Source of the DNA: Desulfovibrio sp. Fe33
GTDB taxonomy: Bacteria; Desulfobacterota; Desulfovibrionia; Desulfovibrionales; Desulfovibrionaceae
Direction of reading: 5' to 3'
DNA: 64,000 bases
NCBI RefSeq assembly: GCF_028532725.1
Contig: NZ_JAQKGU010000008.1
Coordinates: forward strand, 62,001-126,000
Of the stretch, positions 43,733 to 53,421 are shown piece after piece (position 1 is the stretch's first letter; every line of letters begins with the position of its first letter). The position numbers and the translations under genes were made by a program. The notes under the pieces were generated by a model. The model searched no databases. It was not told the origin of the DNA and saw only the letters and a list, made by a program, of their open reading frames with translations.

Positions 43733-45748
43733 ATGCTCACCATCGGCGTCGACACCGGCGGCACATTCACCGACTTCACCTTCTTCAACGGCCGGGAAAC
43801 AGGCACGTACAAGACACTTTCCACGCCGCACAACCCGGCGGAGGCGGTTCTTTCCGGCCTGCGGCGCATCCTAGCGGAACAGATTCCCGGCGCGGCCCTC
43901 GGCCGGACGCCCATGGCCGTGGTGCATGGCTCCACCGTGGCCACCAACGCCATCCTCGAACGCAAAGGCGTTCCCACGGCCCTGGTGACCAATGAGGGTT
44001 TCACCGACGTCATTGAAATAGGCCGCCAGAACCGGGCCGCCCTCTATGATCTCCACTACCGGCGGCAGCCGCACATCGTGCCCGCGCACATGCGTTTCGG
44101 CGTACCGGGCAGGGTGACTGCGGAGGGAGAAATCCTGGACCCATGGGATGAAGAAGCGGCCGCTCGGGCCGTGGAAGAAATCAAGGCCTCGGGGGCCGAA
44201 TCCGTGGCCGTCTGCCTCCTGTTCTCCTTTCTCGATCCAACCCACGAAAAACGCATGGGCGAGACCCTCCGGGGACTCGGCCTGCCTGTTTCTCTTTCCC
44301 ATGAGATACTGGCCGAGTTCCGAGAGTTCGAGCGGACCTCGACCACCGTCGTCAACGCCTACGTGTCCCCCATCATGACCCGCTACCTGACCGCCCTGAA
44401 GAACGGCCTCAAGCGGGACGGCGGACATGGGCCGGGGCTGCGGATCATGCAGTCCAACGGCGGCTCCATCTCCGCGGACACGGCCATGCGCGAATCGGTG
44501 CGGACCATCCTGTCCGGCCCGGCAGGCGGCGCGGTGGGCGCGCTCTCCCTTGGCCGCGCCGCCGGATTCGACAGGTTGATAACCTTCGACATGGGCGGCA
44601 CCAGCACCGACGTCAGTCTCATGGACGGCGAACTCCCACTGACCACGGCCTCCTCCATTTCCGGCTATCCGGTGAAGGTGCCCATGATCGATATCCACAC
44701 CGTGGGCGCGGGCGGCGGCTCCATCGCCTCGCGCGATCCAGGGGGGTCACTGGCCGTGGGGCCCGAGAGCGCGGGTGCGGCCCCCGGCCCCATCTGCTAC
44801 GGCCTGGGCGGGACCCGCGTCACAGTGACCGACGCCAACCTCTATTTGGGGCGCATCGTTCCAGAACGGTTCCTTGGCGGAGCCATGCCGCTTGACGCCG
44901 AAGGAGCGCGGCTCGGCATCGAGAAGCTGGCCCGGGAGCTGAACCTGCCGCCCGCCGAACTGGCCGAAGGCGTCCTGGCCGTGGCCAACGCCAACATGGA
45001 GCGGGCCATCCGGGTCATCTCCGTGGAAAAGGGATTCGATCCCCGGGAATTCACCCTCTTCTCCTTCGGAGGCGGCGGCGGTATGCATTGCGCCGAGCTG
45101 GCCGGACTGCTCGGCATGACCAGGGTTTTGATCCCGGTCGATCCCGGCATCCTCTCGGCCACGGGAATGCTCATGGCCGACGTGGTCAAGGACTACTCGC
45201 GCACGGTCATGCGCCCGGCCGGTGACTTTGCCGGGGATGAAACGGAAGCGGCCTTCGCCGAATTGGAGCGGGACGGGCTGAACGAACTCGCCGCAGAAGG
45301 CGTGGCCCCGGAACGAGTCGTTCACGAACGTTTTCTGGATATGCGATACAAGGGCCAATCCTTCGAGATCGTCGTTCCCTTCGGCCTGGACATGATCGAG
45401 GCATTTCAGGCCATGCACGAGCAGCGGTACGGCTACCGCAACCCGGACAAGCCCGTGGAGGTGGTCAATGTCCGGCTCCGCAGCCTGGGGCGTTCGGAAC
45501 GCGAGCTGCCGAAACCCGGCGCGATGAGCGGAGAGGGGATATCGCCCGCAGCGCGTATCGGCGAACAGAGGGCGGTCTTTCACGGCGCGGAGCTGGACGC
45601 CGCCGTCCTCGACCGGACGAAGCTCAGACCAGGCAACAGATTCTCAGGCCCGGCCATCGTCACGGAATACACCTCAACCACCGTGATCCCGCCCGGCGTT
45701 GAGGCGCGCGTAGACCCGTGGGCCAACCTGATTCTGAACCTCGGCTGA
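43733..45748 (+). CDS. Hydantoinase A / 5-oxoprolinase family ATPase
   Basis: 671 residues. The N-terminal GVDTGGTFTDFTFF is the ATP-binding start of the HyuA fold; further motifs are MGGTSTDVSL, HTVGAGGGSIA, GPAGGAVGAL and SFGGGGGMHC. The protein is the A subunit of ATP-dependent amidohydrolases that open hydantoins, 5-oxoproline or acetone-type substrates. No HyuB partner gene is seen here, so it may act alone or with a distant partner. AGGAGG lies before ATG 43733; an in-frame start at 43637 is less likely. Its stop lies 4 bases from the convergent kinase stop. Confidence 0.92.
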   Translation: MLTIGVDTGGTFTDFTFFNGRETGTYKTLSTPHNPAEAVLSGLRRILAEQIPGAALGRTPMAVVHGSTVATNAILERKGVPTALVTNEGFTDVIEIGRQNRAALYDLHYRRQPHIVPAHMRFGVPGRVTAEGEILDPWDEEAAARAVEEIKASGAESVAVCLLFSFLDPTHEKRMGETLRGLGLPVSLSHEILAEFREFERTSTTVVNAYVSPIMTRYLTALKNGLKRDGGHGPGLRIMQSNGGSISADTAMRESVRTILSGPAGGAVGALSLGRAAGFDRLITFDMGGTSTDVSLMDGELPLTTASSISGYPVKVPMIDIHTVGAGGGSIASRDPGGSLAVGPESAGAAPGPICYGLGGTRVTVTDANLYLGRIVPERFLGGAMPLDAEGARLGIEKLARELNLPPAELAEGVLAVANANMERAIRVISVEKGFDPREFTLFSFGGGGGMHCAELAGLLGMTRVLIPVDPGILSATGMLMADVVKDYSRTVMRPAGDFAGDETEAAFAELERDGLNELAAEGVAPERVVHERFLDMRYKGQSFEIVVPFGLDMIEAFQAMHEQRYGYRNPDKPVEVVNVRLRSLGRSERELPKPGAMSGEGISPAARIGEQRAVFHGAELDAAVLDRTKLRPGNRFSGPAIVTEYTSTTVIPPGVEARVDPWANLILNLG

Positions 45749-45752
45749 CGGG

Positions 45753-48700
45753 CTAGCTTCCTCCGCCGGGCAGGGAAACATGGAAAACAGCCCCGCCGCC
45801 CCTGCCGGAACTGGCCCAAACGCGGCCGCCCAGTTTTTCCACGACCATGCGGCACAGAGACAGGCCGAGTCCCGCCCCCTTGCTCTCGTCCACCAAGGTA
45901 TCGCCGGTCTCCACCTGGTGAAACGGCTTGAAGATAGCTTCAAGCTCCTCTTCCGGAATCCCCTTGCCCGTGTCGGCCACGGTCACTTCCAGTCCGCTGC
46001 CGTCCGGGCTGGAAACGCGCACGACGATGCTCCCGTCGCGGGTAAAGTTGCAGGCGTTGCTCAACAGATGGCCGAGCACGCGTTCAAGGTTCTCCGGCAG
46101 CACGTTGAGCTCGGGCAGGTTCTCCTCCATCTCCAGGCCAACCGACAGATTGGTCCGGTTTCCGCATTCGGCGCGCGCGTCCGCCACTGCCCGCGACACG
46201 GCGTCGGCCACGGGATAGCTCTTTTCGGTGCGCAGATCGCCTCGCGCCTCCATATCGGCCAATTCCATGAACTGATTGACCAGCAGATTGAGACGCCTGC
46301 CCTCCTTCTCCATGACATCCAGATTGTGGAACGCCCGTTCCAGCCCGCTCTCGTTGTCCGCGAGCTTCCCGGTCCGGGCCAAGTCCCTGCGGACCAGGGT
46401 GGCGAAGCCGAGCACAGAGGTCAGCGGCGTACGCATGGCGTGGGACACGGTGGTCAGGAATGACGACTTGAGGTCGTCGAGGCGGGTCAGTTCCGCATTG
46501 GCCCGCTTCAACTCCTCCGCCTTGGAGGCCAGGGCCGAGGTACGCTCCGCGATGATCGCCTCCAGGTCCTCCTCGGCACGTTTGAGCGAAGTGATGTCCA
46601 CCAGGGAAACAAGGTCGGCGGGTTTCCCGTCGACCGTGGTGGTCCGGGAGTGGATTTCCACCCACTTGACCCGTCCGGTGAACGTCACGGCCCGCCAGGA
46701 GTAGGACGCCACCGCCCCGGCCGCCCCGGCCTGTTTGAGACGGGCCTGGGCCATTACGTACTTGCTGTCGTCGGGATGCAGGAACCGGCTGAACCCGGCC
46801 GGAGGCAGGCCCATAAGCTCGCCCACCGAGGTCTCCAGGATGTCCGCAGCGGCCTTGTTGGCAAAAATGACCCGGTCGTCCCGCAGAACGCACAGGCCAA
46901 GCATGGTCTGCTCGGAAAAAGTCCTGAACCGCCCCTCGCTCTCGGTCAGCTTGTCGAAAATCAAGGTCGCGTTCAGCCCATCGGACAGACGCCGCCCCAC
47001 TTCCGTGAACAGCCTGATCTCATCGTCGGTCCAGACCCGCGCGTCGCGGCAGCAATGCAACCCGAGAACCCACGGCTTGCCCACCCTCGGACGGATGGCG
47101 AACATGAGCTGGGAACGAACGCCGCACTCCTTCAGCAAATCGTCCTCCATGTCCTTCCCTTCGGCGGAATAAAAAGCCAAAGCCTTGCGGCCGTTGAGAA
47201 GGGCCCGGAAATCATCCTTCATCTTTTCGCTCGACGGGATTTCCCTGCCTTCCAGCCCATCGAGAGCATACCCCGCCGCGGCCCGCGCAACCTTGACGCG
47301 GGCGGAGTCGGCATTGGGATCGCACGGATGCACCAGCCAGGCGCGGTCCGCCCCGAAGGCATGGAGTATGGCCTCCACCGTAGCGCCGAGCATGTCCATG
47401 GTGCCGGTCCTTGTATGCATGGCCCGGTCTATTCGCTCCAGAGTTTCGAGGAAATGCAGATAGTTGTAGTATTCCTCCTCTGCGTGCTTACGAACGGTCA
47501 CATCGAAGATCACGCCGTCCCTGCGGACAGGCTCCCCGTGTTCGTCATGGAGAATCCGACCGCGCTCGGAAAGCCACCGAACCTCGCCGTCACGGCGGAT
47601 AATCCGGTAATCCGTCATATAGGTGCGTCCTTGTCCCAGCCGCTCGCGCATGGACCGGACCACCCACTCCCTATCTTCCGGATGAATGATGGATTGAAAC
47701 GTCCGGCCGCCGCCCTGAACGAAATCGCCGGCGGGGTAGCCCGTCACGTCAAGGATCGTGTCGCTGACGAATCGGTTGACCCAGCCGTCCTTAAAGTCGC
47801 TGTGATAGATGATGCCCGGAATGTTCGACACCAACGAACTGAACCGCTCCACGCTCTCGGACAGGGCCTCCTGAACGGCCTGTCGCTCGCCGACCATGCG
47901 GTTCGCGGCCTCGGCCAGCGATTTGAACTCGCTGTAGTCCAGGGAATCGACGTCTATCTCGTCGCGGCCCGATGTCGCCCGTTCCCACACCTTGGTGAAG
48001 GAGGCGACATTATTCTCGATGTTCCGGGACAGTCGTCGGGAGAAATACAACGCCAGCAAACTGAGGAGAATCATGCCGGACAGGATAAGCAGGGCGCGGT
48101 CCAGGATATGCTGTTCGAGCAGCTTGCGCTTGAGTTCGATAACCCGCTCGACATCGCCGACAAAGGCCCCGGTACCGATGTACCAGCCCCAATCGGGAAC
48201 CATCTTGACGTAGCTGACCTTGGCCTCGTTGCGCTGGCCGTCCAGGGGCGGCATGACGTAGGCCACAAAACCGCCTCCCTGCTTTGCGGCGGCGATGAGC
48301 TCTTGGACGATCTTCACGCCGTCGGCATCGGTGATATGCCACATGTTCCGTCCGCGCGCCGGGCCGAGCAGCGATTCGCCCTCCAAGGTGCCGGCGAACA
48401 GGGCGCCGTTCTTGGCGTAATGTACGGAGGACAGACGCCGAAGAGCCTCCGCCTTGACCGACTCCTCGGCCATTTCAAGACAGGCTCCGGCCACCACCCG
48501 CAGCCCCAGGGTTTCGGACGTGCCGACCTCGACAAGGAGGGTGTAGGGATTCATGCCGTCGGCCGCCTTGAGCACCAGCCTTCGTTGGCCGCTGTCCATG
48601 TCATTGAGCTCCGCGCTCACCCTGGACAGGGCTTCCTCGCGATCGACCCATTTGGGAAAGGGGGAAAGGAGATAGACGGTATCGCCGCGGATGGCATAGG

Positions 48701-49082
48701 AGCTGACCCCGTCGCGATCGAGAGCGGCCATGAGACGCACCATGGTGTCGCGGAATTCCGCAGCGTCGACACCCTTGGGCGCATTCCGGACCAGCGTCTC
48801 GGCCAGCGTCTGGACATCGCGTATCCTGGAATTAAGGTCGCGAGCCAGGGAATCAGCCGCAGAACGCCGGAGACCGGCCACGAATTCCACGACCTCCTCG
48901 ACCTCATCGCGAACCAGATTCCGCCGTTCCTGAAAATGCTCTTCGCGAATCCGGGCGGCCTCCATCTTGAAATCGGCGTACATGGAATACAACCACACGC
49001 CCCCGATCAAGAGGATGGATATCCAGGAAACGGCCACCATGCCCAACAGTCCGGCTCCCCCGATGGACCTATCCTTGCTCAC
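45753..49082 (-). CDS. Cache/PAS/GAF sensor histidine kinase
   Basis: 1109 residues from GTG 49082, which has GGGGAGG eight bases upstream; a TTG at 49136 is an alternative. Layout: membrane helix (about 12-34), periplasmic Cache-type domain (about 40-330; HITDADGVKIVQEL, VPDWGWYIGTGAFVGDV), second membrane helix (about 345-365), then PAS with PAC ending (about 420-545), GAF (about 565-720), another PAS (about 730-850), HisKA (SHAMRTPLTSVLGF) and HATPase_c (NACNFTRDG, DTGKGIPEEE, GAGLGLSLCRMVVEK). No regulator gene adjoins it. Cache domains bind small organic ligands outside the membrane. Confidence 0.92.
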   Translation of the reverse strand: MSKDRSIGGAGLLGMVAVSWISILLIGGVWLYSMYADFKMEAARIREEHFQERRNLVRDEVEEVVEFVAGLRRSAADSLARDLNSRIRDVQTLAETLVRNAPKGVDAAEFRDTMVRLMAALDRDGVSSYAIRGDTVYLLSPFPKWVDREEALSRVSAELNDMDSGQRRLVLKAADGMNPYTLLVEVGTSETLGLRVVAGACLEMAEESVKAEALRRLSSVHYAKNGALFAGTLEGESLLGPARGRNMWHITDADGVKIVQELIAAAKQGGGFVAYVMPPLDGQRNEAKVSYVKMVPDWGWYIGTGAFVGDVERVIELKRKLLEQHILDRALLILSGMILLSLLALYFSRRLSRNIENNVASFTKVWERATSGRDEIDVDSLDYSEFKSLAEAANRMVGERQAVQEALSESVERFSSLVSNIPGIIYHSDFKDGWVNRFVSDTILDVTGYPAGDFVQGGGRTFQSIIHPEDREWVVRSMRERLGQGRTYMTDYRIIRRDGEVRWLSERGRILHDEHGEPVRRDGVIFDVTVRKHAEEEYYNYLHFLETLERIDRAMHTRTGTMDMLGATVEAILHAFGADRAWLVHPCDPNADSARVKVARAAAGYALDGLEGREIPSSEKMKDDFRALLNGRKALAFYSAEGKDMEDDLLKECGVRSQLMFAIRPRVGKPWVLGLHCCRDARVWTDDEIRLFTEVGRRLSDGLNATLIFDKLTESEGRFRTFSEQTMLGLCVLRDDRVIFANKAAADILETSVGELMGLPPAGFSRFLHPDDSKYVMAQARLKQAGAAGAVASYSWRAVTFTGRVKWVEIHSRTTTVDGKPADLVSLVDITSLKRAEEDLEAIIAERTSALASKAEELKRANAELTRLDDLKSSFLTTVSHAMRTPLTSVLGFATLVRRDLARTGKLADNESGLERAFHNLDVMEKEGRRLNLLVNQFMELADMEARGDLRTEKSYPVADAVSRAVADARAECGNRTNLSVGLEMEENLPELNVLPENLERVLGHLLSNACNFTRDGSIVVRVSSPDGSGLEVTVADTGKGIPEEELEAIFKPFHQVETGDTLVDESKGAGLGLSLCRMVVEKLGGRVWASSGRGGGAVFHVSLPGGGS

Positions 49083-49226
49083 CCGACAAGCCTCCCCGTC
49101 AAAATCACTACGGCTATCCGTTGGTTTGATGAACAAACTCTACAGAATAGAGCACAATACCAAGCTCCCCAGGAAAAGCCACCTCATTGTTTTCCATCCT
49201 CCCCGCACCAAACCATCTCTTTTGCC

Positions 49227-49255
49227 TTGACCACCCCCCACAACCTGGTTTAAAA
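49227..49255 (+). promoter_or_regulatory. Sigma-70 promoter of tRNA-Thr
   Basis: TTGACC (49227-49232), a 17-base spacer, and TTAAAA (49250-49255) place the transcription start near 49262, nine bases before the tRNA. Confidence 0.65.
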
Positions 49256-49270
49256 ATCGATTCCCGTTTC

Positions 49271-49346
<76 letters not shown>

Positions 49347-49354
49347 ACAAAATC

Positions 49355-49386
49355 AAGCGCTTATGAGAGACCATAAGCGCTTTTTT
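49355..49386 (+). terminator. Terminator after tRNA-Thr, inside the island edge
   Basis: AAGCGCTTATG (49355-49365) pairs perfectly with CATAAGCGCTT (49372-49382), loop AGAGAC, then T to 49386. Confidence 0.88.
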
Positions 49387-49391
49387 CGTGC

Positions 49392-49413
49392 CTTGGTATA
49401 CGCCCTGGTATAC
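49392..49413 (+). repeat. Left-end direct repeats of CCTGGTATAC
   Basis: CTTGGTATAC (49392-49401) and CCTGGTATAC (49404-49413), direct, 12 bases apart start to start. The same 10-mer occurs as an inverted pair at the right end (62551-62575). Likely recombinase or excisionase arm sites. Confidence 0.55.
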
Positions 49414-49633
49414 AAATGGGGACAAGGGGATGCCCTGGGGTGGCTGGGGTGTATATCGACACCAAGATGCTCATCTTGATAAGAATCTCCGCCCTAAATA
49501 TACTCCGTCATGCGTCGCTCCTTTTAATAAGAACAGTTGACGCATATCCTCATGCAACGATAAAGATACTTCAAAAATCTATCACTGCTAACGTCAAAAA
49601 TGCTCATCAGTCCTAAACATTGAATATTCAACG

Positions 49634-50788
49634 GTGAATAATATAATGCCAACGGAAAACCATGCTGCACAATCCCCCGATGAAATTCTTGCATTCATCG
49701 AAGCTTTTGCCCGGATCACAGTAGGGAATATTAAAAACAGTCTGAGCACATCTATAAAAAATACTCATAGCGATTTGGGGAACCAGATTCCTCTCAATTG
49801 GACTGAATCATCTATTCTGAAAGCCTGCGGTCTTTCCGCCAAGCAAGTTGGAAATGATCCCGAACAAGCTGCGGAGCGATACCTTCATATTCAGACTGCA
49901 TGCACTACCAGCAAATACGCCACAGCTATAAAAAAACACTTTCTAAAATGCACAGGGCTATCTAAGAAACAACAAAAAACGCTTTTCCCACAGCTTGTTG
50001 CAGCTAAGCCTTCCCAGGACACAAAGGCCATATCCCAGGAGGTAGCCCGATTAAACGAATGGTTGGATTGGGTTCGGGTTGGAGATTTTCAACCCGAAAA
50101 TTTCGATGTCTACCGGCAAAATATCAAAACGCATGGGCAAACACAAAATGTGAGCGGTGCCATTGGAACGGCAGGAGCCGTTATTGCTTTTGTAGATGCA
50201 ATAAGGCACTTAAATCCAAATGCAATTGTTGACAGTGTCGGAGAAATACCTCCCCCAAATGTACGATCACCACAAGAAATCTCAGATTGGCGAACTCGTA
50301 TTGGAACTACCAAATCCATCACAAAGGCTCTGCTGCTTAAGAATGGCCGTTCGCTTGTGTTTGCTACAAGTAAAGATGCCAACATTTTTCAATCTCTTGA
50401 CCGGCCTTTCACTGATGCCACTGAAGCTCTGAAAAAATTTAATAAAGTAAAAAACAACCAATCCGCTCGATCACAGACCTTGCATGAATTTGCTGTCGGT
50501 GAAATAAAAACAGCTACAGACCTCTCCAATCTACATGAGCGAATGGGGCTTGCATCCCGTGAAACGCAAACGGAACTGCGTACTGACCGTTTTTTAATGA
50601 TGGCTGTACTGAATCGTGAGATACTAGAAGGAGGGATTCAACAGAGAAAAATGAACAGCCGCGACTTAACAAGGTTTAGCCACACATTTAATCTGCACCA
50701 TTGTTGGGGATGGGATGGAGGTCGTGAACGCCATCCAACACATTGGAATTTCTTTTTAGATAACGTCAAGACATGGTGCGGCCTTTAA
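49634..50788 (+). CDS. Putative type II restriction endonuclease (Bpu10I-like)
   Basis: 384 residues (GTG 49634; an ATG four codons later at 49646 may be the real start). AT-rich codon use unlike the host. A PD-(D/E)xK-type core is suggested by VGEIKTATDLSNLHERMGLA (about 285-304), followed by TELRTDRFLMMAVLNREIL; I associate this wording with the Bpu10I-type endonucleases, from memory only. It is convergent with the cytosine methyltransferase gene, with stops overlapping by four bases, as often seen in restriction-modification pairs. A perfect palindrome TTGAATATTCAA (49620-49631) lies just upstream and could be an operator. The call rests on the motif and context. Confidence 0.6.
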   Translation: MNNIMPTENHAAQSPDEILAFIEAFARITVGNIKNSLSTSIKNTHSDLGNQIPLNWTESSILKACGLSAKQVGNDPEQAAERYLHIQTACTTSKYATAIKKHFLKCTGLSKKQQKTLFPQLVAAKPSQDTKAISQEVARLNEWLDWVRVGDFQPENFDVYRQNIKTHGQTQNVSGAIGTAGAVIAFVDAIRHLNPNAIVDSVGEIPPPNVRSPQEISDWRTRIGTTKSITKALLLKNGRSLVFATSKDANIFQSLDRPFTDATEALKKFNKVKNNQSARSQTLHEFAVGEIKTATDLSNLHERMGLASRETQTELRTDRFLMMAVLNREILEGGIQQRKMNSRDLTRFSHTFNLHHCWGWDGGRERHPTHWNFFLDNVKTWCGL

Positions 50789-52005
50789 GCCACTTGGGAT
50801 TCAGTTTCAACCTCCACCGAAACACGCTTTAAATCTGCTAGTTGAAATGTCGTTCCTGGCATTACCCACTTCTCGCGTCTAGGTTTACGTCCATCTAACA
50901 TCCATTCGACACAAGCAGCGACCTGCCATGCGATTAGCGGCGGTACAGCATCGCCAATCACTCGATACTTATTCGCAACAGAACGGCCTGGGAAACGATA
51001 TCCAAAAGGAAAGCCCTGCAAGGTGGCCATTTCTCGTACAGTCAAAAGCCGATTCAACTCCGGATGTGCGTATCTCCCGTTACCAACATGTGCACACTCT
51101 CGTTTGATTGTAGGAGCAGGCCGGTCCCACCACATACGACCATAAATATCGGGATGTGACCCTAAATCTTGGTCCTCCCATTTCTTTAAGCACTTAGGTG
51201 TGCATAAATGTCTAGTCGCATCATTCCTAGCGACATCCACCCACCCGCCGCCATCATGAGGTGTTGCGGCAAGGCGGTCTGACACCTTTCGGCCTGTATT
51301 AGGATACTTTGCACCCTCGAAATCATTCTCCAGTTCAACAGCCATATTGTTCAGCCGAGTAAGGGCAGTTCTAACCGTTACAGCATCTGGAGAGACTTCC
51401 CAACCTTCCCACAAATCTCCCAGGGCCCTTGCGGAACCAATACGAGATGCTATAATAAGAGCACGCTCCCGGACCTGTGGCAGTCCAAAACGATTCAAGA
51501 AATGAACCTCTTCGCGTACGTCGTATCCAAGAGACGTCAAACGCTGCTTAAGTCCCAACCAATGCTGTGGATGGTTTCCCGTAATCAACTCTCGGGCATT
51601 TTCCATTACGAACGTCTTCGGTAAAAACTCTTCCACAAAATCTCCTGAACGGCCAACTAAGGTATTTCTTTGACGATCGCTCAAATGATTAGTGGGATTC
51701 GCTCGCGAAAAATCTGTACAGGGGGCACAAGAAATCAAGCAGGTCAACTCTTTCTTTGCCAACCCTGTCATCTCCCGTAAAGTTTCCGGGGGAAACGTAG
51801 AAAGATCTGCAGAAAGGGGACGAACCCCGTGATTGGCTTCATAAATGGAATTACAACCAGTCTCACCCGAGGACCTTCCAGAAGGCTTTGCGACTTCCAA
51901 ATCAACTGCCGCTACAATTTCCCACTCCGGTCGTCCGGAAAATCCAGCACTCATGCCACCGCCACATGAAAACAGATCGATAGCAGTTTTATGGGATGTA
52001 ACCAA
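50785..52005 (-). CDS. DNA (cytosine-5-)-methyltransferase
   Basis: 406 residues, start TTG 52005 with GAGGAT upstream. Motif I DLFSCGGGMSAGF, motif IV APCTDFSRAN with the catalytic Cys (usually PCQxFS), motif VI MENARELI (ENV variant), motif VIII QVRERALIIA, motif IX RPAPTI and motif X GDAVPPLIA are all present in order. The part between VIII and IX, which reads the DNA, is about 120 residues. Target sequence unknown. It should protect host DNA from the convergent endonuclease. Confidence 0.95.
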   Translation of the reverse strand: MVTSHKTAIDLFSCGGGMSAGFSGRPEWEIVAAVDLEVAKPSGRSSGETGCNSIYEANHGVRPLSADLSTFPPETLREMTGLAKKELTCLISCAPCTDFSRANPTNHLSDRQRNTLVGRSGDFVEEFLPKTFVMENARELITGNHPQHWLGLKQRLTSLGYDVREEVHFLNRFGLPQVRERALIIASRIGSARALGDLWEGWEVSPDAVTVRTALTRLNNMAVELENDFEGAKYPNTGRKVSDRLAATPHDGGGWVDVARNDATRHLCTPKCLKKWEDQDLGSHPDIYGRMWWDRPAPTIKRECAHVGNGRYAHPELNRLLTVREMATLQGFPFGYRFPGRSVANKYRVIGDAVPPLIAWQVAACVEWMLDGRKPRREKWVMPGTTFQLADLKRVSVEVETESQVA

Positions 52006-52183
52006 TTTTTTATCCTCGAAAAATCGTTAATGCATTACTTTTCTGGGGAGAACCTTCACCCTGTCTTCGTATGCTAACAGTAAGTGGGAATTGGTAACTT
52101 GAAGTTTACCGTCCGTCAATGCCAAAGCCCGCATCAAAAACAATAAAACATTTTATTTCAATTAGTTATTTCGTAAACAGGCA

Positions 52184-52597
52184 TTAACCGTATAGGCCCT
52201 CGATGGATGCCAACCGAGCCTCCAACTTAAAAACATCTTTAACCTGACATTCCCATATTACCATCACTCGCCACCCTAATTCCTCTAACTTCAGAACGTT
52301 TTCCCGATCTCTGGCGATATTGTCATCAAGTTTTTTATACCAAAAATCTGTATTTGAACTAGGCCTCTTGGCCTTTGGACAATTCGCATGCCCATGCCAA
52401 AAGCAACCATTTACCATAATGACGGTTTTATACTTTGGAAGGACAATATCCGGCGTACCTGGAAGGTCGCGACGATGTAAACGAAAACGAAACCCCATCC
52501 GATGCAGCAATGAACGAACTACAAGTTCAGGCTTAGTGTTTTTGCTTTTAATCTTTGCCATTAATTGACTTCTGGCTTCTGGTTTAAGCATATCCAT
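52184..52597 (-). CDS. vsr: Very short patch repair endonuclease Vsr
   Basis: 137 residues. Nicks 5' of T in T:G mismatches that arise when methylated C deaminates. Motifs: SKNTKPELVVRSLLHRMG, PGTPDIVLPKYKTVIMVNGCFWHGH (Asp, zinc-binding Cys and His), and VIWECQVKD at the end. It lies upstream of, and on the same strand as, the cytosine methyltransferase, 178 bases away. This fits a complete restriction-modification-repair set and supports a C5-type methylation target. Confidence 0.96.
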   Translation of the reverse strand: MDMLKPEARSQLMAKIKSKNTKPELVVRSLLHRMGFRFRLHRRDLPGTPDIVLPKYKTVIMVNGCFWHGHANCPKAKRPSSNTDFWYKKLDDNIARDRENVLKLEELGWRVMVIWECQVKDVFKLEARLASIEGLYG

Positions 52598-52687
52598 ACT
52601 GGTTAATTATTAAGCATCGTTACCAAATGCAAGGCATACCGCACCTTTCTTCAACGACCTACTCATTACGCAACCATGCACTCCTCC

Positions 52688-52999
52688 TTAGCCTGCCCTC
52701 ACCTCCGCGATAACGTCCACAAACCGCTTCACCGTCTTCCTGCACAGAACCAACAGCCCCGACACGGTCAAAGCCATCTCCCCAATTGAGAAATACCCCC
52801 ACTTGGCGTTTTCGAAGTCGCCGTCCAAAACGACGCAGCCGAAGTAAAGCCCCTTGCCGTTAGTCTCCACCGCCATCCAGTGGGAGTCTCCCTCAAGGGT
52901 AAAGAAGTGTAGCCATACCTCCTTGTCCTCGACGGGGACACCCTCGGATTCGCATAACCTGGGCATCTCAAACTCGTGCTTCCTCCATCCCTCAGCCAC
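52688..52999 (-). CDS. DUF2958-like protein, second copy
   Basis: About 103 residues from GTG 52999; the reading frame is open to 53044. It resembles the neighbouring 108-residue gene: LHFFTLEGDSHWMAVETNGKGLYFGCVVLDGD and NAKWGYFSIGEMAL match that gene's HFFLGDSHWYAAEFDGKDTFFGYAVLNGD and NAEWGYFSLAEL, so they are tandem paralogues that have diverged. The family (DUF2958) is common on plasmids and islands next to antirestriction genes. Function unknown. Its start overlaps the end of the upstream copy, so translation is coupled. Confidence 0.8.
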   Translation of the reverse strand: MAEGWRKHEFEMPRLCESEGVPVEDKEVWLHFFTLEGDSHWMAVETNGKGLYFGCVVLDGDFENAKWGYFSIGEMALTVSGLLVLCRKTVKRFVDVIAEVRAG

Positions 53000-53318
53000 T
53001 CCATCCCCCTCCGTGCCGTTCCGACATGACCTCCTTGAACTCACGCACCCGCCACCCGTCCTCGACGCAGACCACGAACGGGCCCACCCTCAGTTCGGTC
53101 AGCTCTGCCAGCGAGAAGTATCCCCACTCCGCGTTCATCATGTCGCCGTTCAGTACCGCGTAGCCGAAGAACGTGTCCTTGCCGTCGAACTCGGCTGCGT
53201 ACCAGTGGGAGTCCCCGAGGAAGAAGTGCGCCCAGATCAGCTTCTCGGCGGGGGGCGTGTCCTCGGTCTCGTACAGCCTGGGCATCATGGGGATCAGCCC
53301 TTTGGCCTTGCTCGTCAT
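52992..53318 (-). CDS. DUF2958-like protein, first copy
   Basis: 108 residues, start ATG 53318 with AGGAG upstream. LYETEDTPPAEKLIWAHFFLGDSHWYAAEFDGKDTFFGYAVLNGD followed by EWGYFSLAELTEL matches the DUF2958 pattern closely, with the C-terminus VEDGWRVREF. No catalytic residues are known for this family. It is the first gene of the pair; the second copy overlaps its end by eight bases. Confidence 0.85.
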   Translation of the reverse strand: MTSKAKGLIPMMPRLYETEDTPPAEKLIWAHFFLGDSHWYAAEFDGKDTFFGYAVLNGDMMNAEWGYFSLAELTELRVGPFVVCVEDGWRVREFKEVMSERHGGGWSG

Positions 53319-53421
53319 ATAATGCTCCTGCCGCGCCGCCTGGACGCGTCTTCTCCGAAAGTTGATAAGATCATGCCGATCTAGGAGCGAACACGCCCCT
53401 GCCCGGCCCTAGGAAACGAGA

